This document shows positions 1 to 9,493 of a DNA stretch of 64,000 nucleotides, piece after piece; the stretch's first letter is position 1, and the number at the start of each line of letters is the position of its first letter. The translations under genes and the position numbers were made by a program. The DNA comes from JBDWFY01 sp965275915 (lineage in GTDB: Bacteria; Pseudomonadota; Alphaproteobacteria; Rhizobiales; Stappiaceae): NCBI GenBank assembly GCA_965275915.1, contig CBDHYI010000004.1, positions 62,001 through 126,000 of the forward strand. The letters run 5' to 3'. Under the pieces are notes generated by a model. It searched no databases. It was not told the DNA's origin and saw nothing but the letters and a program-made list of their open reading frames with translations.

Positions 1-149
1 CCAGGAATGTAGAAAAAGCCTGTGCCATGCACGTCGCAGACGCGAACATAGTCAACAGGTTCCGGAGCAACCGGAAGATCGGCAGCAGAAGCGCCGGTAA
101 TAGCTATCGTACCAGCAGCAGTGCCGAGGAGAATGCTCTTCAGTGTCAT
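1..149 (-). CDS. Porin, Omp2b-like (5' part only)
   Basis: The first 49 codons of an outer-membrane porin run off the left edge. A signal peptide of about 22 residues ends in a GASAAD-type cleavage site, followed by the run VAPEPVDYVRVCD and then GTGFFYIPG. This start of the mature chain is characteristic of the Rhizobiales porins related to Brucella Omp2a/Omp2b, which form trimeric beta-barrels for passive uptake of small hydrophilic solutes. The ATG at 149 follows a strong GGAGG ribosome site (about 155-160). Family assignment rests only on the N-terminus; the barrel lies outside the window. Confidence 0.8.
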   Translation of the reverse strand, partial: MTLKSILLGTAAGTIAITGASAADLPVAPEPVDYVRVCDVHGTGFFYIP

Positions 150-632
150 CTCTGACCTCCAAAAAATTCCAAATTTGAGTTCAGTGTATAGGCTCGGCAT
201 CGCCGAATTATCTGATCTCGATTTTCCCCGCGAAACCGTTGACTATAACTGGTTACGAATGAATTCGGTGTTCCGGTTAGAGACAACAGGCATACGACGT
301 TTCCGCCGTTCGCAATCTGACCATTATCGATATGAGCGCCGCGATCAACCTTGAAGACGGGTTTCTCCACCTCATACAGGTCTTTTGAAAATGTGTGTTG
401 CGGGAAAGTCACGAAATATCCGCCAATGACAAGGATTCGTTAAGGAACAAGGGCTTGTTGACGTCGCTGAAGCGGGTGGCTGTGATTAAAAAAATCGCAT
501 AAAAAGAGGCTTGCGAGGGCAAATCAGCACTGTTTTCGGCATCCGATTCTCCGGATTTGAGGGAATCGGGCCGGTGCATCGGTACGGCAAAATTGTCCAT
601 TTCCGGCCGCTCGAAATCATTCCGGTTCACAT
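150..632. other. Intergenic region upstream of the porin gene
   Basis: About 480 bases with no convincing gene on either strand; the short open frames lack homology-like features or ribosome sites. It must hold the porin promoter (reading leftwards) and the 3' end of the pbpC transcript. I see no clear terminator. Confidence 0.5.
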
Positions 633-2780
633 TCAATTTGCACCTTCTTCGAACCCAATTCGAAACGATACACGATCCGAACGGCCCTTCGCATCCAGGA
701 CCGTGATTGTTGAAAAGCCGACACCATCGATCAGGACATCCAACTCGCGGTTGAACAGAGGCGCGCCGATGGTTTTTCCGTTGACCAGAACGTGAAAGGG
801 CCCATCTCCTGACCTGAATTTCAGCGCAACGGACTGCAGGCTCCCCTCATTCCATACCGGTGACGTCAGAAGCGCGCCCTCCGGCGGGAATGAAATTCTG
901 GGACCGCTACCGTCTGTTTGATCGCCGCGCTGATGCCGCCCGACATATGCCAGGCCCGGCGGGACTTCTTTTTGCGAAAGATTTCCGATTATCGGGCTGT
1001 ACCTGATTGGCGTTCGATCCGGTCCGATCCGGGAAAACGCGCCGTGCAGAATCGGTACGGCGGTTTTGTTGCCGGTCTGCCCGAAGACCGGCGCACCGTC
1101 CGGTCGTCCGACCCAGACGCCGACGACATGCGCGCCGTCGTAGCCAATGGCCCATGCGTCCCGATAGCCGTATGATGTCCCTGTCTTCAAGGCGATCGCG
1201 TCCCTGTGACCTGGGTTCTTCCCGGCAGTCAGGATGTCTGCGAGTATCGCGGCCGATTTGGACGAGATGACGGGCTTTGGGCGCTCGATCCGGCCGGGAT
1301 AGTCGGGCTTTGCAGTATGGAGCGGATCTGTTTCAGCCTGATCTTTGTCGCCAACGCCGTCTTTCAGAACGACAGGCACTCCGTTCCGTGCCAACGCGCC
1401 ATAGGCCGTAACGAGGTCCCTGAGGCTGAGGCCGACGCCGCCAAGGCCGATGGCAAGACCCGGCGCTTTGCCCCGGGGCAACTGCGGTTGCACGCCTGCG
1501 CGCTTTAATGCCGAAAGAAGGCGCGCCGGACCGATCTGTTCAAGAACCTGAACGGCCGGGATATTGAGAGACAAGCGGAGCGCTTCCCGAAGCGTCACCG
1601 TGCCCAGGTACTCTTTGTCGAAGTTCCTGGGCGTATAACCAGCGAAGGAAATCGGCCGGTCTTCGATCAGGCTGTCCGGATGAGCCAGACCTTCGTCAAA
1701 CGCCAGGCCATAAATGAACGGTTTTAATGTCGAACCCGGGGAGCGGCGCGCCTGCGTCATGTCAACATGGCCAAAACGCGCCTCGCTGAACAGATCGGAT
1801 GAACCGACAGAAGCGAGAACTTCGCCGGACCGGTGATCGGCTACCAGAATCGCGATCGAGATCTTTTGGCCCAGGCGCCGAGCACGCTGAAGAGCAAAGG
1901 CTTCGAGCCGTTGCTGCAGATTCCTTTCGATCGTGAGCCGCGCGGTTTTTGTCTGTCCGGACGCGATTGCCCGCTGGGCAAGATGAGGTGCAAGCTTTAG
2001 AACGGCTCTGCGTTGTTTCGGCACCGGTTCGGTTTTCGCGGCCTGTCCGTCCTCCGGATCAAGGACACCGGCCGTCACCATCCGATCAAGGACGCGGTTG
2101 CGGGCGATCCTGGCTTTTTCCGGCCAACGGTCCGGACGGCGGGCTTCCGGTGCCTGGGGCAAGGCAACAAGCAAAGCAGCCTCCGCTTGCGTGAGCCTGA
2201 GCGGCTCCTTGCCGAAATAAATCAGGGATGCGGCCCGTACGCCTTCTATGTTGCCGCCGAAAGGCGCCCGCGCCAGGTAAAGCTCAAGGATGTCTTCCTT
2301 GGAAAGCTGTGCTTCATACGCTCTGGCGCGTCGGATTTGGCGGCTTTTTCCTCCAAGAGAGCGAGTCCCGCTCTCCTCTATCAGCCGGACGGTCTGCATG
2401 GTCAGGGTCGAGCCGCCGGATACGACCCTCATGGCAGAGACGGCCTGCCAGGCGGCCCGCGCCAGAGCCCTGGCATCGACCCCGCCATGAGCATAAAACC
2501 GGCGATCCTCGTAGGCGATCAGCATCCTGATGTACGTCGGGTCGACGTCCTTGAGTTTCACGGGCAGCCGCCAACGTCCGTCGGCCGTCGTGAAGGCGCG
2601 CAGGAGGAATCCATTCCGATCAAGCACCATGGGCGAGGCGGTCAGCGCATCGGCCTGCCTGATCGGGGCGCCGCTGTCATCCGGGCTCCACAAGTAAGCG
2701 CCGGGCGCGCCGATCAGCATCACGCCCAAAACCGCGGCGGCGATCACACTCCATCGGGCTCTTTTCCGAACCGCTCCCAT
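633..2780 (-). CDS. pbpC: Penicillin-binding protein 1C (glycosyltransferase/transpeptidase)
   Basis: Bifunctional peptidoglycan synthase of the PBP1C class, 715 residues. There is one N-terminal membrane anchor (about 10-30). A GT51 transglycosylase domain has EDRRFYAHGG (Glu91 as expected catalytic residue) and GGSTLTMQ at 122-129. The transpeptidase domain has all three motifs: STLK at 350-353, SLN at 404-406 and KTG at 532-534. The last 90 or so residues match the PBP1C C-terminal domain. The start codon lies 5 bases beyond the stop of the upstream alpha-2-macroglobulin gene, so the two are co-transcribed. This pairing is the conserved yfhM-pbpC arrangement of Gram-negative bacteria, where both proteins are thought to guard or repair the periplasmic wall. 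All catalytic motifs are intact. Confidence 0.95.
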   Translation of the reverse strand: MGAVRKRARWSVIAAAVLGVMLIGAPGAYLWSPDDSGAPIRQADALTASPMVLDRNGFLLRAFTTADGRWRLPVKLKDVDPTYIRMLIAYEDRRFYAHGGVDARALARAAWQAVSAMRVVSGGSTLTMQTVRLIEESGTRSLGGKSRQIRRARAYEAQLSKEDILELYLARAPFGGNIEGVRAASLIYFGKEPLRLTQAEAALLVALPQAPEARRPDRWPEKARIARNRVLDRMVTAGVLDPEDGQAAKTEPVPKQRRAVLKLAPHLAQRAIASGQTKTARLTIERNLQQRLEAFALQRARRLGQKISIAILVADHRSGEVLASVGSSDLFSEARFGHVDMTQARRSPGSTLKPFIYGLAFDEGLAHPDSLIEDRPISFAGYTPRNFDKEYLGTVTLREALRLSLNIPAVQVLEQIGPARLLSALKRAGVQPQLPRGKAPGLAIGLGGVGLSLRDLVTAYGALARNGVPVVLKDGVGDKDQAETDPLHTAKPDYPGRIERPKPVISSKSAAILADILTAGKNPGHRDAIALKTGTSYGYRDAWAIGYDGAHVVGVWVGRPDGAPVFGQTGNKTAVPILHGAFSRIGPDRTPIRYSPIIGNLSQKEVPPGLAYVGRHQRGDQTDGSGPRISFPPEGALLTSPVWNEGSLQSVALKFRSGDGPFHVLVNGKTIGAPLFNRELDVLIDGVGFSTITVLDAKGRSDRVSFRIGFEEGAN

Positions 2781-2785
2781 CGTTC

Positions 2786-5700
2786 TTACCGGACCGGTCC
2801 GAGGATGCCGAACCGGCCGGTCGCCGTCCGTGCGGCTCTTTCCGGCCGATACATGTCCTCAATTGTTGCCGGAGGGTGTGCAAAATCGCCGGGGCTGACG
2901 GCCCGGGCAATGTAGGCATATGTCACCTCGGGCCGGTCGCCACGACGGCGGTCAAAAGCGACAACAAACCGGTCATTTCGGAACTCATTGTGGGCAGAAT
3001 TGCCGGAAGACTGCAGCCAGCCGAGCGTCGCGACATCGCCGGACTGCAGAAGCCGCGGATTGTCGATGGAAACGCCGGCCGGCAAGCGGTCAACCAGCAG
3101 CAGGCGTCCCGCAGCCTGATCGCCCGCCGTCACTTTGACAACCACGACGAACCGGTCATTCTGCTTGACGGCGGCAAGATCGAGCGGTGTTCCGTCCATC
3201 GCATAGAGCTCCCGGGTTATGGCCATTCCGTTTCCGCCGGCAGGTTCGGGAACCGTGGGGACGCCGCTTACCGTCACACTCACTGTGGCTGCATCCGCGC
3301 CGTCGTTTGAGATCACAATCGGGCTCTGACCAAGATCCGCTCCCGTTCTGTGTTCATAAAGGGGACCCGTGGCGCTCACCCCATTGACTGACAGCCAGGA
3401 CCGGCTGCCGGCCTCGATCAATCCGTGCGCGGCAAGGAGCGACCAGGCCATGTCCTGGGTCGACAGGGCGTCGGTTGCCACATAGGTCTGTTCAAGCCGT
3501 TGAGTGACAGATGCCAGCGAGACACCCGCCGGTTTCGTTTCAGAAGCGAGTGTGACAATGCCGGCCGTGTCCCTTAAAGAGGACCCGTAGTCGGGCTGAT
3601 AGCCGTTCCTTGGCCGGGACCCCAAGGAGGCCAACGCATCCTTGAACGCATTTTCCGCCCGCTGGCTCTCACCATAAAGCGCCAGTCCTGCGCCCAACTG
3701 TGCCTTGGCGAGCGGTGTCGCAAAATCGTTCAGTTTGGTGTCCGCGTAGTACCGGAGATCACCGATCAGGGCTTTGCCGTTTCTTGCGAGAACATAAAGG
3801 GCATAGGCGATCCCCTCCCCGCCATCGGTGAAGTCGGATGCGTAGGCGAGACGGTTTTGAAGATTGTCGAGGGCCTGTTCGAAGGCGAGCGATGGCACCG
3901 CGTAGTCGGCCTGTTTGGCACGGCCGAGAAAATCCGTCACATAGGCATCGAGCCACAAGTCGCTTTCGCTGTAGGAACTCCACAATCCGAAGCCGCCGTT
4001 GGACGCCTGATTGCCCAGAATGCCGATGATGGCCTTCTGGACCCGCGCACGCAGCGCGCTGTCGCTTCCAAGCCCTGCGGTCTGCGCCACCTGGTTGAGA
4101 TAGAGCAGCGGCAGCGCCCGACTGGTCAGTTGCTCGGTACATCCATAGGGATAACGGTCCAGCGCTTCCAGGAGTCCAACGACATCAAGCGCACCGGCCG
4201 CACTTGAGGAGACGGTGATACGGGTGTTTCCGGTTTTCAGGCCGGCAAGAAGATCAGCCCCGACCGTGACCGATCCGCCATTTGCGGACAGGCTGAAAGT
4301 GCTCTTTCTCGTGATGGCCGGCTGCAGATCTTCAATGGGAAGCTTCAGGTTTTTGACATAGGTGGCGCCATCCGGTCCTGTCAGTGTGACGGTGAGATCG
4401 GCGACACCGGTCCTTTCAGCCGATATCGGAACCAGAGCGGACGCCTTCTGTCCGGCCGCAAGCGGGATCGTTTTATTATCTGTGCCCGGCGACAGACCGA
4501 CCAAATCGGAGCTCTCGACAGCCAGCTCGTAACGGCCCTCCGGTCCTTCGACATTGTCAATCGTCAGGAACAGACGCGAGCGGTCACCGGGCGCCAAGAA
4601 CGTCGGCAGGCTCGCTGTCACCACAACAGGGTCGCGGACAATGACATCCTGCTCAGCGTGGCCGACACCGGCTTTGCTCCAGGCAACGGTCATCAAACGG
4701 AGGCTGCCGTTGAAATCAGGCAGCTCGAATTCCGCCCAGGCATCGCCGTTGCTGTCAACCGGTATGATGCCGGAGAAAAGCGCCAACGGCTGCTCGGTCG
4801 GCGGCGAGCCGTCAATCCCCAGGGAGCTGCCGTCACCGCCGGAGCGGACACGGCCCCGCGTTCCGGTCATGCGATCGATCAAGAGCCCGTAAAAGTCCCG
4901 GATCTCTGTTCCCAGTTTGCGTTGGCCGAAATACCATTTGTCCGGTGCCGGACTTTCGAATTTTGTCAGATTCAGGATACCGACATCGACAGCCGCGACA
5001 GTCACATACGCCTGTTCGCCCTCGGAAAGGTTCGCGATTTTGATCGGGACCGAAAGGGTCTGCCGCGGAAGGACATTGTCCGGCGCACCGGTTGACACCT
5101 GAAGCAACCGGTCGCCCGGATCGATGCTCATCCATTGAAGACCAAGTGATCTTGAGGGCATCACCTTAGCCTGAAGATCCATCGGCCGATAAAGAGCCGC
5201 GGTTACATAGGCACCGACACCCCAGTCATCGGTCACCGCCAGCGAAACACTGGCATCGCCTGCGGACACCGGCACCGCATCGCTGTAGATCAGACGGTCC
5301 GTCACCACGTTGATCAGTGCGATGCCATCAAAACGCGGCTTCAGCCGCAATTCGGCCGTGTCCCCTGATTTGTAAGATTGCTTGTCGAGCGCAACTTCCA
5401 GAACATCGGGAGTTTCGACCGATGCGGTGGCGGAATACCAGCCGGCGTTGAATTCGAGACTTGCCGCCGTCGCCGTCCCGCCCTGCACGGTCACGTCAAG
5501 GACATATCGTCCCCAATCGGTGGGTTGGCTGATGCGGGCGGGCTTCGCCGGGTCGATCGCAAGCGTTCCGTTGGCAATCCGTCTCTTTCGGGTCACCACT
5601 TCATAGGAATAGCGGCCATCCTGGCGATACCATTGATAGGACGTTTCGACCTTGGAAAGCGTCCAGGAAGCATTCTCTGCCTCGACAGCCTGTCCCTCAG

Positions 5701-8278
5701 CCGAAACCAGGACCACATCAAATTCCGCCTGAGATCCCTCGCCGAGTCCCGCCGGATCGAAGAGCGGCCGGATACCGAGACGCGCGCCCGCCGGTTTCAC
5801 GCCGAGATCAAGCGTCCGTTCAACACTGCGCCCGCCGGCATCCGTCAAGCGCGTCGTCAGGATCGCCGTCCAGAGCTGTGTGGTTGTGGGCAGTTCAGGC
5901 AGGGCCAGGGGGAAGGAGAGCTTCCCGTCCTTGTCCGTCTTCAAGCCGGACGGGATCGATGTCGAAACGGGAATGATCTGCTCGTCGGCCAGACCGAAAT
6001 AGTACCCTTTGAATGCATCCCCCCATTGCCGCGTGGGGGTCACACGCAGTTCACCGGCCAGAGTCTGGTCCGATGCCGGTGAGCCGTAGAGATAGCGGGC
6101 GTCAAGTGAAACAGTGACCGGTTCGGCCTCCGACAACGTCTTTTCACCGGCCACCAGTTCGTAATCGACCCGTTCGGGCTGAAAGTCTTCAACCAGAACT
6201 GTCTGTTCAGCAAGCGCATCGCCCTTGGCATCAAGCCTGGCCTCCAGCGTCCAGGGACCTTGCATCACACTTGCCGGCAGCGAAAAGGCCGTGCTGTAGC
6301 CGCCCGCACCGGCGTCCTGCAGAACCTTCCGCCCAAACTCGACGCCATCCGGTCGCTTGAACACCAGTGTCAGCGGGACGCCTGTTCGCGCCATGGCCTG
6401 ATCGTCACGCAGCAGTGCGCTTGCGTAAATGTCGGCTCCGGGCCTGTAAACACCCCGTTCAGTGTAAAGGAACACATCTTCCGGTCCCGGTGCTTCCCGG
6501 CCTTCAACACCGCGATCGCTCAGATCAAAAGGCGCGCGATCGAGATCGAGGAAGGCATAGTCCCCATTTGCGGTTTCTGACACCAGAACCGCCGGCGCCA
6601 GTCCACCCTTGCCGCGCGCCAGACCCGGGTCAAAGCGTACATAGCCTTTATCATCGGACGTTCCCGATCCCAGGATCTCGTTATTCACCGCAACAAGACG
6701 CAGTTGGGCATCCTTGACCGGTTCGGCACTTCCCAGGGACCGGACGAAAACATGAACGCCATCCTGGCCGGTAAGGGCCGTCAGCCCCAGATCGGAAACG
6801 ATAAACCACTGGGTGGCCACCTGCCCCCACCGATCCTGCGGATCTTCATTCCCGGGCCGAACCGTCAGCACATAAGCGCCCGGCGCCGTCGCCAGACCGA
6901 CATCCTCAAGCGGAATTGCCGTCGTCACATCCTGATTGAGCTGCCGCCGGACATCGACTTCGCCTGTCCAGATCGCCGCCCCCAGCTTATTTTCGATCTG
7001 GTCGATCTGATAGGTGCCAAGCTGCTTCAGAAACGTGTTGTCCTGCAACATCGGCGCGATCCCCCGATCGCCGATCCGGAAGATGCGGGCCTCAATGCTC
7101 TCTGTATTGACGGTCACAACCGGGATGGTCGCATCTTTTCCGGCCGGCAAAACATAAGCTTGTCCGGCAAACCGGGCCGATGGTTTTCTGTCCCGGACGT
7201 AAATGCTGAGATCGGCCTGTTTTTCGATGCGCTCGCCCTCAAGGGACGGCAGGCCGGCGCGCACGGTTATCTCGTATCGCTGACCATGGGCAACGCCGTC
7301 CACACAGATCTGCGTATCGTCGACATCGACCGTGGTCACGCCCTCGCCCGTTACCCTGATAAAATCCGCGAGCGTCGCATCGGATTTCTGCAGTTTTTCA
7401 GAAAACAGCAGACAAATGCGCGGTGCCGCAGCATCTGAGCCGACCTGATGGGACAGAATTCGGAAGCCGTGTTCGGCGATCAGTTGATCGTAGCGGGCCC
7501 GCAGGTTCGGATCGTCCTCGATTGCCAGAGCCGTGCGGTAGGTCTTTATCGCCGGCTTCCAGATCTGTCTTTCTATCAGCCCCCGGCCAAGCAGATTAAG
7601 CGACGTCAGGCGTTCTGAGGTCGTTACGGACCGCAGATAGGCGTTGATTGCCGCTGAGACCGCATCCCTTTCAAACTGTTGCCGCTGCCGCCAGTCATCA
7701 GGATCGGCAGCCAGAGCCTCGGACGCAAAATTGATCCACAGGCCGTAGGCTTCCGGAGTCAGAGCCAATGCACGGCCATAGAGCCTGGCCGATTCCGCGT
7801 TCCGTCCATCCTGGCGGGCCTGGAATGCCTGATCGACAAGCTGCCGGTGACTGCCGCCACCGGAAAAACGCTGTGACAGCGACAGCGCGAAGCGCTGCGC
7901 ATCATCGCGCAGTCCCTGCGGCAGAAACGCCAGCTCGGCCTGGCGGTCGGCGGTTTGGACTTCGGCACGATTGTGAACGTCAACCACGCGACCGGCGACC
8001 GCACCGGGAAACGTCTGCAGATCTCCGAAATCACTTTTCATGAAGCACCAGTTGGCGCCGGTGTTATAGGTGAAGGCCTGACAGATACTGTCATCCAGAC
8101 ATGCCGCCTTGCAGGCTTCCAGGTCCACATCTTTCAATGTCTTGTAGTCGGAGCCGAAATAGTCGGCATCCGGGACAGTTACGATCCGTCTTTCAACGGT
8201 TTGTGCGTGAGCGATCCCCGCGGCCGCCAAAATCAAAAATCCGAAAAAGAACGAATGGAAAAAATTGCGACGCAACAT
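2786..8278 (-). CDS. Bacterial alpha-2-macroglobulin family protein (YfhM-like) with PAN/apple domain
   Basis: Very large periplasmic protein (about 1830 residues). A signal peptide ends near AHAQ. A Cys-rich PAN/apple-like segment follows (LEACKAACLDDSICQAFTY), then a TPR-like helical stretch (roughly 120-260), then repeated macroglobulin beta-domains. The thioester motif is present as YGCTEQ near 4130-4150 (Cys about residue 1380), so a covalent protease trap is possible. The C-terminus holds the alpha-helical thioester-domain repeats and receptor-binding-like domain. I prefer the ATG at 8278 because GGGAGG sits 6-7 bases before it; an in-frame ATG at 8296 adds six residues. It is known in this family that the protein partners PBP1C, whose gene follows directly. 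The N-terminal PAN domain resembles the arrangement in other alphaproteobacterial members. Confidence 0.93.
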   Translation of the reverse strand: MLRRNFFHSFFFGFLILAAAGIAHAQTVERRIVTVPDADYFGSDYKTLKDVDLEACKAACLDDSICQAFTYNTGANWCFMKSDFGDLQTFPGAVAGRVVDVHNRAEVQTADRQAELAFLPQGLRDDAQRFALSLSQRFSGGGSHRQLVDQAFQARQDGRNAESARLYGRALALTPEAYGLWINFASEALAADPDDWRQRQQFERDAVSAAINAYLRSVTTSERLTSLNLLGRGLIERQIWKPAIKTYRTALAIEDDPNLRARYDQLIAEHGFRILSHQVGSDAAAPRICLLFSEKLQKSDATLADFIRVTGEGVTTVDVDDTQICVDGVAHGQRYEITVRAGLPSLEGERIEKQADLSIYVRDRKPSARFAGQAYVLPAGKDATIPVVTVNTESIEARIFRIGDRGIAPMLQDNTFLKQLGTYQIDQIENKLGAAIWTGEVDVRRQLNQDVTTAIPLEDVGLATAPGAYVLTVRPGNEDPQDRWGQVATQWFIVSDLGLTALTGQDGVHVFVRSLGSAEPVKDAQLRLVAVNNEILGSGTSDDKGYVRFDPGLARGKGGLAPAVLVSETANGDYAFLDLDRAPFDLSDRGVEGREAPGPEDVFLYTERGVYRPGADIYASALLRDDQAMARTGVPLTLVFKRPDGVEFGRKVLQDAGAGGYSTAFSLPASVMQGPWTLEARLDAKGDALAEQTVLVEDFQPERVDYELVAGEKTLSEAEPVTVSLDARYLYGSPASDQTLAGELRVTPTRQWGDAFKGYYFGLADEQIIPVSTSIPSGLKTDKDGKLSFPLALPELPTTTQLWTAILTTRLTDAGGRSVERTLDLGVKPAGARLGIRPLFDPAGLGEGSQAEFDVVLVSAEGQAVEAENASWTLSKVETSYQWYRQDGRYSYEVVTRKRRIANGTLAIDPAKPARISQPTDWGRYVLDVTVQGGTATAASLEFNAGWYSATASVETPDVLEVALDKQSYKSGDTAELRLKPRFDGIALINVVTDRLIYSDAVPVSAGDASVSLAVTDDWGVGAYVTAALYRPMDLQAKVMPSRSLGLQWMSIDPGDRLLQVSTGAPDNVLPRQTLSVPIKIANLSEGEQAYVTVAAVDVGILNLTKFESPAPDKWYFGQRKLGTEIRDFYGLLIDRMTGTRGRVRSGGDGSSLGIDGSPPTEQPLALFSGIIPVDSNGDAWAEFELPDFNGSLRLMTVAWSKAGVGHAEQDVIVRDPVVVTASLPTFLAPGDRSRLFLTIDNVEGPEGRYELAVESSDLVGLSPGTDNKTIPLAAGQKASALVPISAERTGVADLTVTLTGPDGATYVKNLKLPIEDLQPAITRKSTFSLSANGGSVTVGADLLAGLKTGNTRITVSSSAAGALDVVGLLEALDRYPYGCTEQLTSRALPLLYLNQVAQTAGLGSDSALRARVQKAIIGILGNQASNGGFGLWSSYSESDLWLDAYVTDFLGRAKQADYAVPSLAFEQALDNLQNRLAYASDFTDGGEGIAYALYVLARNGKALIGDLRYYADTKLNDFATPLAKAQLGAGLALYGESQRAENAFKDALASLGSRPRNGYQPDYGSSLRDTAGIVTLASETKPAGVSLASVTQRLEQTYVATDALSTQDMAWSLLAAHGLIEAGSRSWLSVNGVSATGPLYEHRTGADLGQSPIVISNDGADAATVSVTVSGVPTVPEPAGGNGMAITRELYAMDGTPLDLAAVKQNDRFVVVVKVTAGDQAAGRLLLVDRLPAGVSIDNPRLLQSGDVATLGWLQSSGNSAHNEFRNDRFVVAFDRRRGDRPEVTYAYIARAVSPGDFAHPPATIEDMYRPERAARTATGRFGILGPVR

Positions 8279-8360
8279 CAAATGCCTCCCGGTCATGGCC
8301 TGAAGCCCTTTCGATCACAATAGACCAAACGGCGATGAAACTCGCCAGAATTCTGATGGA

Positions 8361-9491
8361 TCAGGCCTGGCTGGCCAGCATGGCGCGAAAGCGCGACAAC
8401 GCTATGAACAGGATCGCAATACCAATCCCGGCCATGATCAGGATGCGCGGCCAGACGATGAAAAGATCGGCGCCGCGATAAAGAACAGCCTGCGCAAAGG
8501 CGACAAAATGGGTCGAGGGCACGGCCTGCATGACGGTCTGCAGCCAGACAGGCATGCTTTCCATCGGTGTCATGGTGCCGGACAGCATGATCATCGTAAC
8601 GAAAACCGGGATCGATAGAAGACCGAACTGGGGCATGGATCGCGCGACCGTCGCCAGAAGAATGCCGAGCGAGGTGACGGCAAACATGTAAATGCCGGCA
8701 CCAAACAGAAACAAAAGCTTTGAGCCCGCGACCGGTACCTTCATGAATATCTCAACAACCAGAACCAACGCAGCGATTGCCGCCGCAAGGACAACGACGC
8801 TGTTGGCCCAGATTTTCGCAAATGCGATCTCGCTGGCCCGCACCGGCATCACCAGCAGGTGTTCGATCGTGCCATGCTCACGCTCGCGGATCACCGCTGC
8901 TCCGACCAGGATGATGGTGAGAATCGTCAGATTGTTGATGATCTGCATAACCGATGTGAACCAGACCGCGTCCATGTTGGGATTAAAGAATGCGCGGATG
9001 ACGGCATTGATCGGGGCGATTGATGCACTTTTGCCGCTTTCGTCCAGAAACAGGTTCACTTCATCGGTGAGGATGGTCTGGATGTAGCCGCTGCCAACCC
9101 CGGCCTGCGTCATGGCCGTGGCGTCGGTGTTGATCAGGACCTCCGGGTTGTGGTTGTTCAAGACATCCGCCTCGAAACGGGGTGGAATATTGACCACAAA
9201 TGTATATCGCCCGGTATCCATGAGCCGATCGACTTCCGCTGCATCGACAACCACCGCAGGCTTGAAGATCGGCTCGAGAAATGCATCCCGCAACCGTGTC
9301 GACAGAACCGAGCGGTCATTATCAACAAATGCGATGGTCGCGTTTTTGACGTCCGTCTGAACCCCGTTGGCGACGGCAATGATGGCGATGGAAAAAGAAT
9401 AAATGATGAGTACGACCATCACCCGGTCGCGCGAGAGGCTCGTGAACTCCTTAAGGCCGAGCCTGAACACATTCTTAAACCACTGGTCCAT
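8361..9491 (-). CDS. ABC-2 type transporter permease (YhhJ-like)
   Basis: Inner-membrane permease of the ABC-2 superfamily, about 376 residues. One N-terminal membrane helix (VMVVLIIYSFSIAIIAVANG) is followed by a large periplasmic domain and then five or so C-terminal helices, the standard topology. It contains the motif IREREHGTIEHLLVMP typical of YhhJ/YbhS/YbhR permeases. The ATG at 9491 is 2 bases past the stop of the preceding gene, with GGAG 8 bases upstream; a GTG at 9497 would overlap. It is the last gene of a HlyD/ABC/permease operon and should form the second membrane half of the exporter. Substrate is unknown; relatives export drugs or act on ribosomes/envelope. Confidence 0.92.
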   Translation of the reverse strand: MDQWFKNVFRLGLKEFTSLSRDRVMVVLIIYSFSIAIIAVANGVQTDVKNATIAFVDNDRSVLSTRLRDAFLEPIFKPAVVVDAAEVDRLMDTGRYTFVVNIPPRFEADVLNNHNPEVLINTDATAMTQAGVGSGYIQTILTDEVNLFLDESGKSASIAPINAVIRAFFNPNMDAVWFTSVMQIINNLTILTIILVGAAVIREREHGTIEHLLVMPVRASEIAFAKIWANSVVVLAAAIAALVLVVEIFMKVPVAGSKLLFLFGAGIYMFAVTSLGILLATVARSMPQFGLLSIPVFVTMIMLSGTMTPMESMPVWLQTVMQAVPSTHFVAFAQAVLYRGADLFIVWPRILIMAGIGIAILFIALSRFRAMLASQA

Positions 9492-9493
9492 GA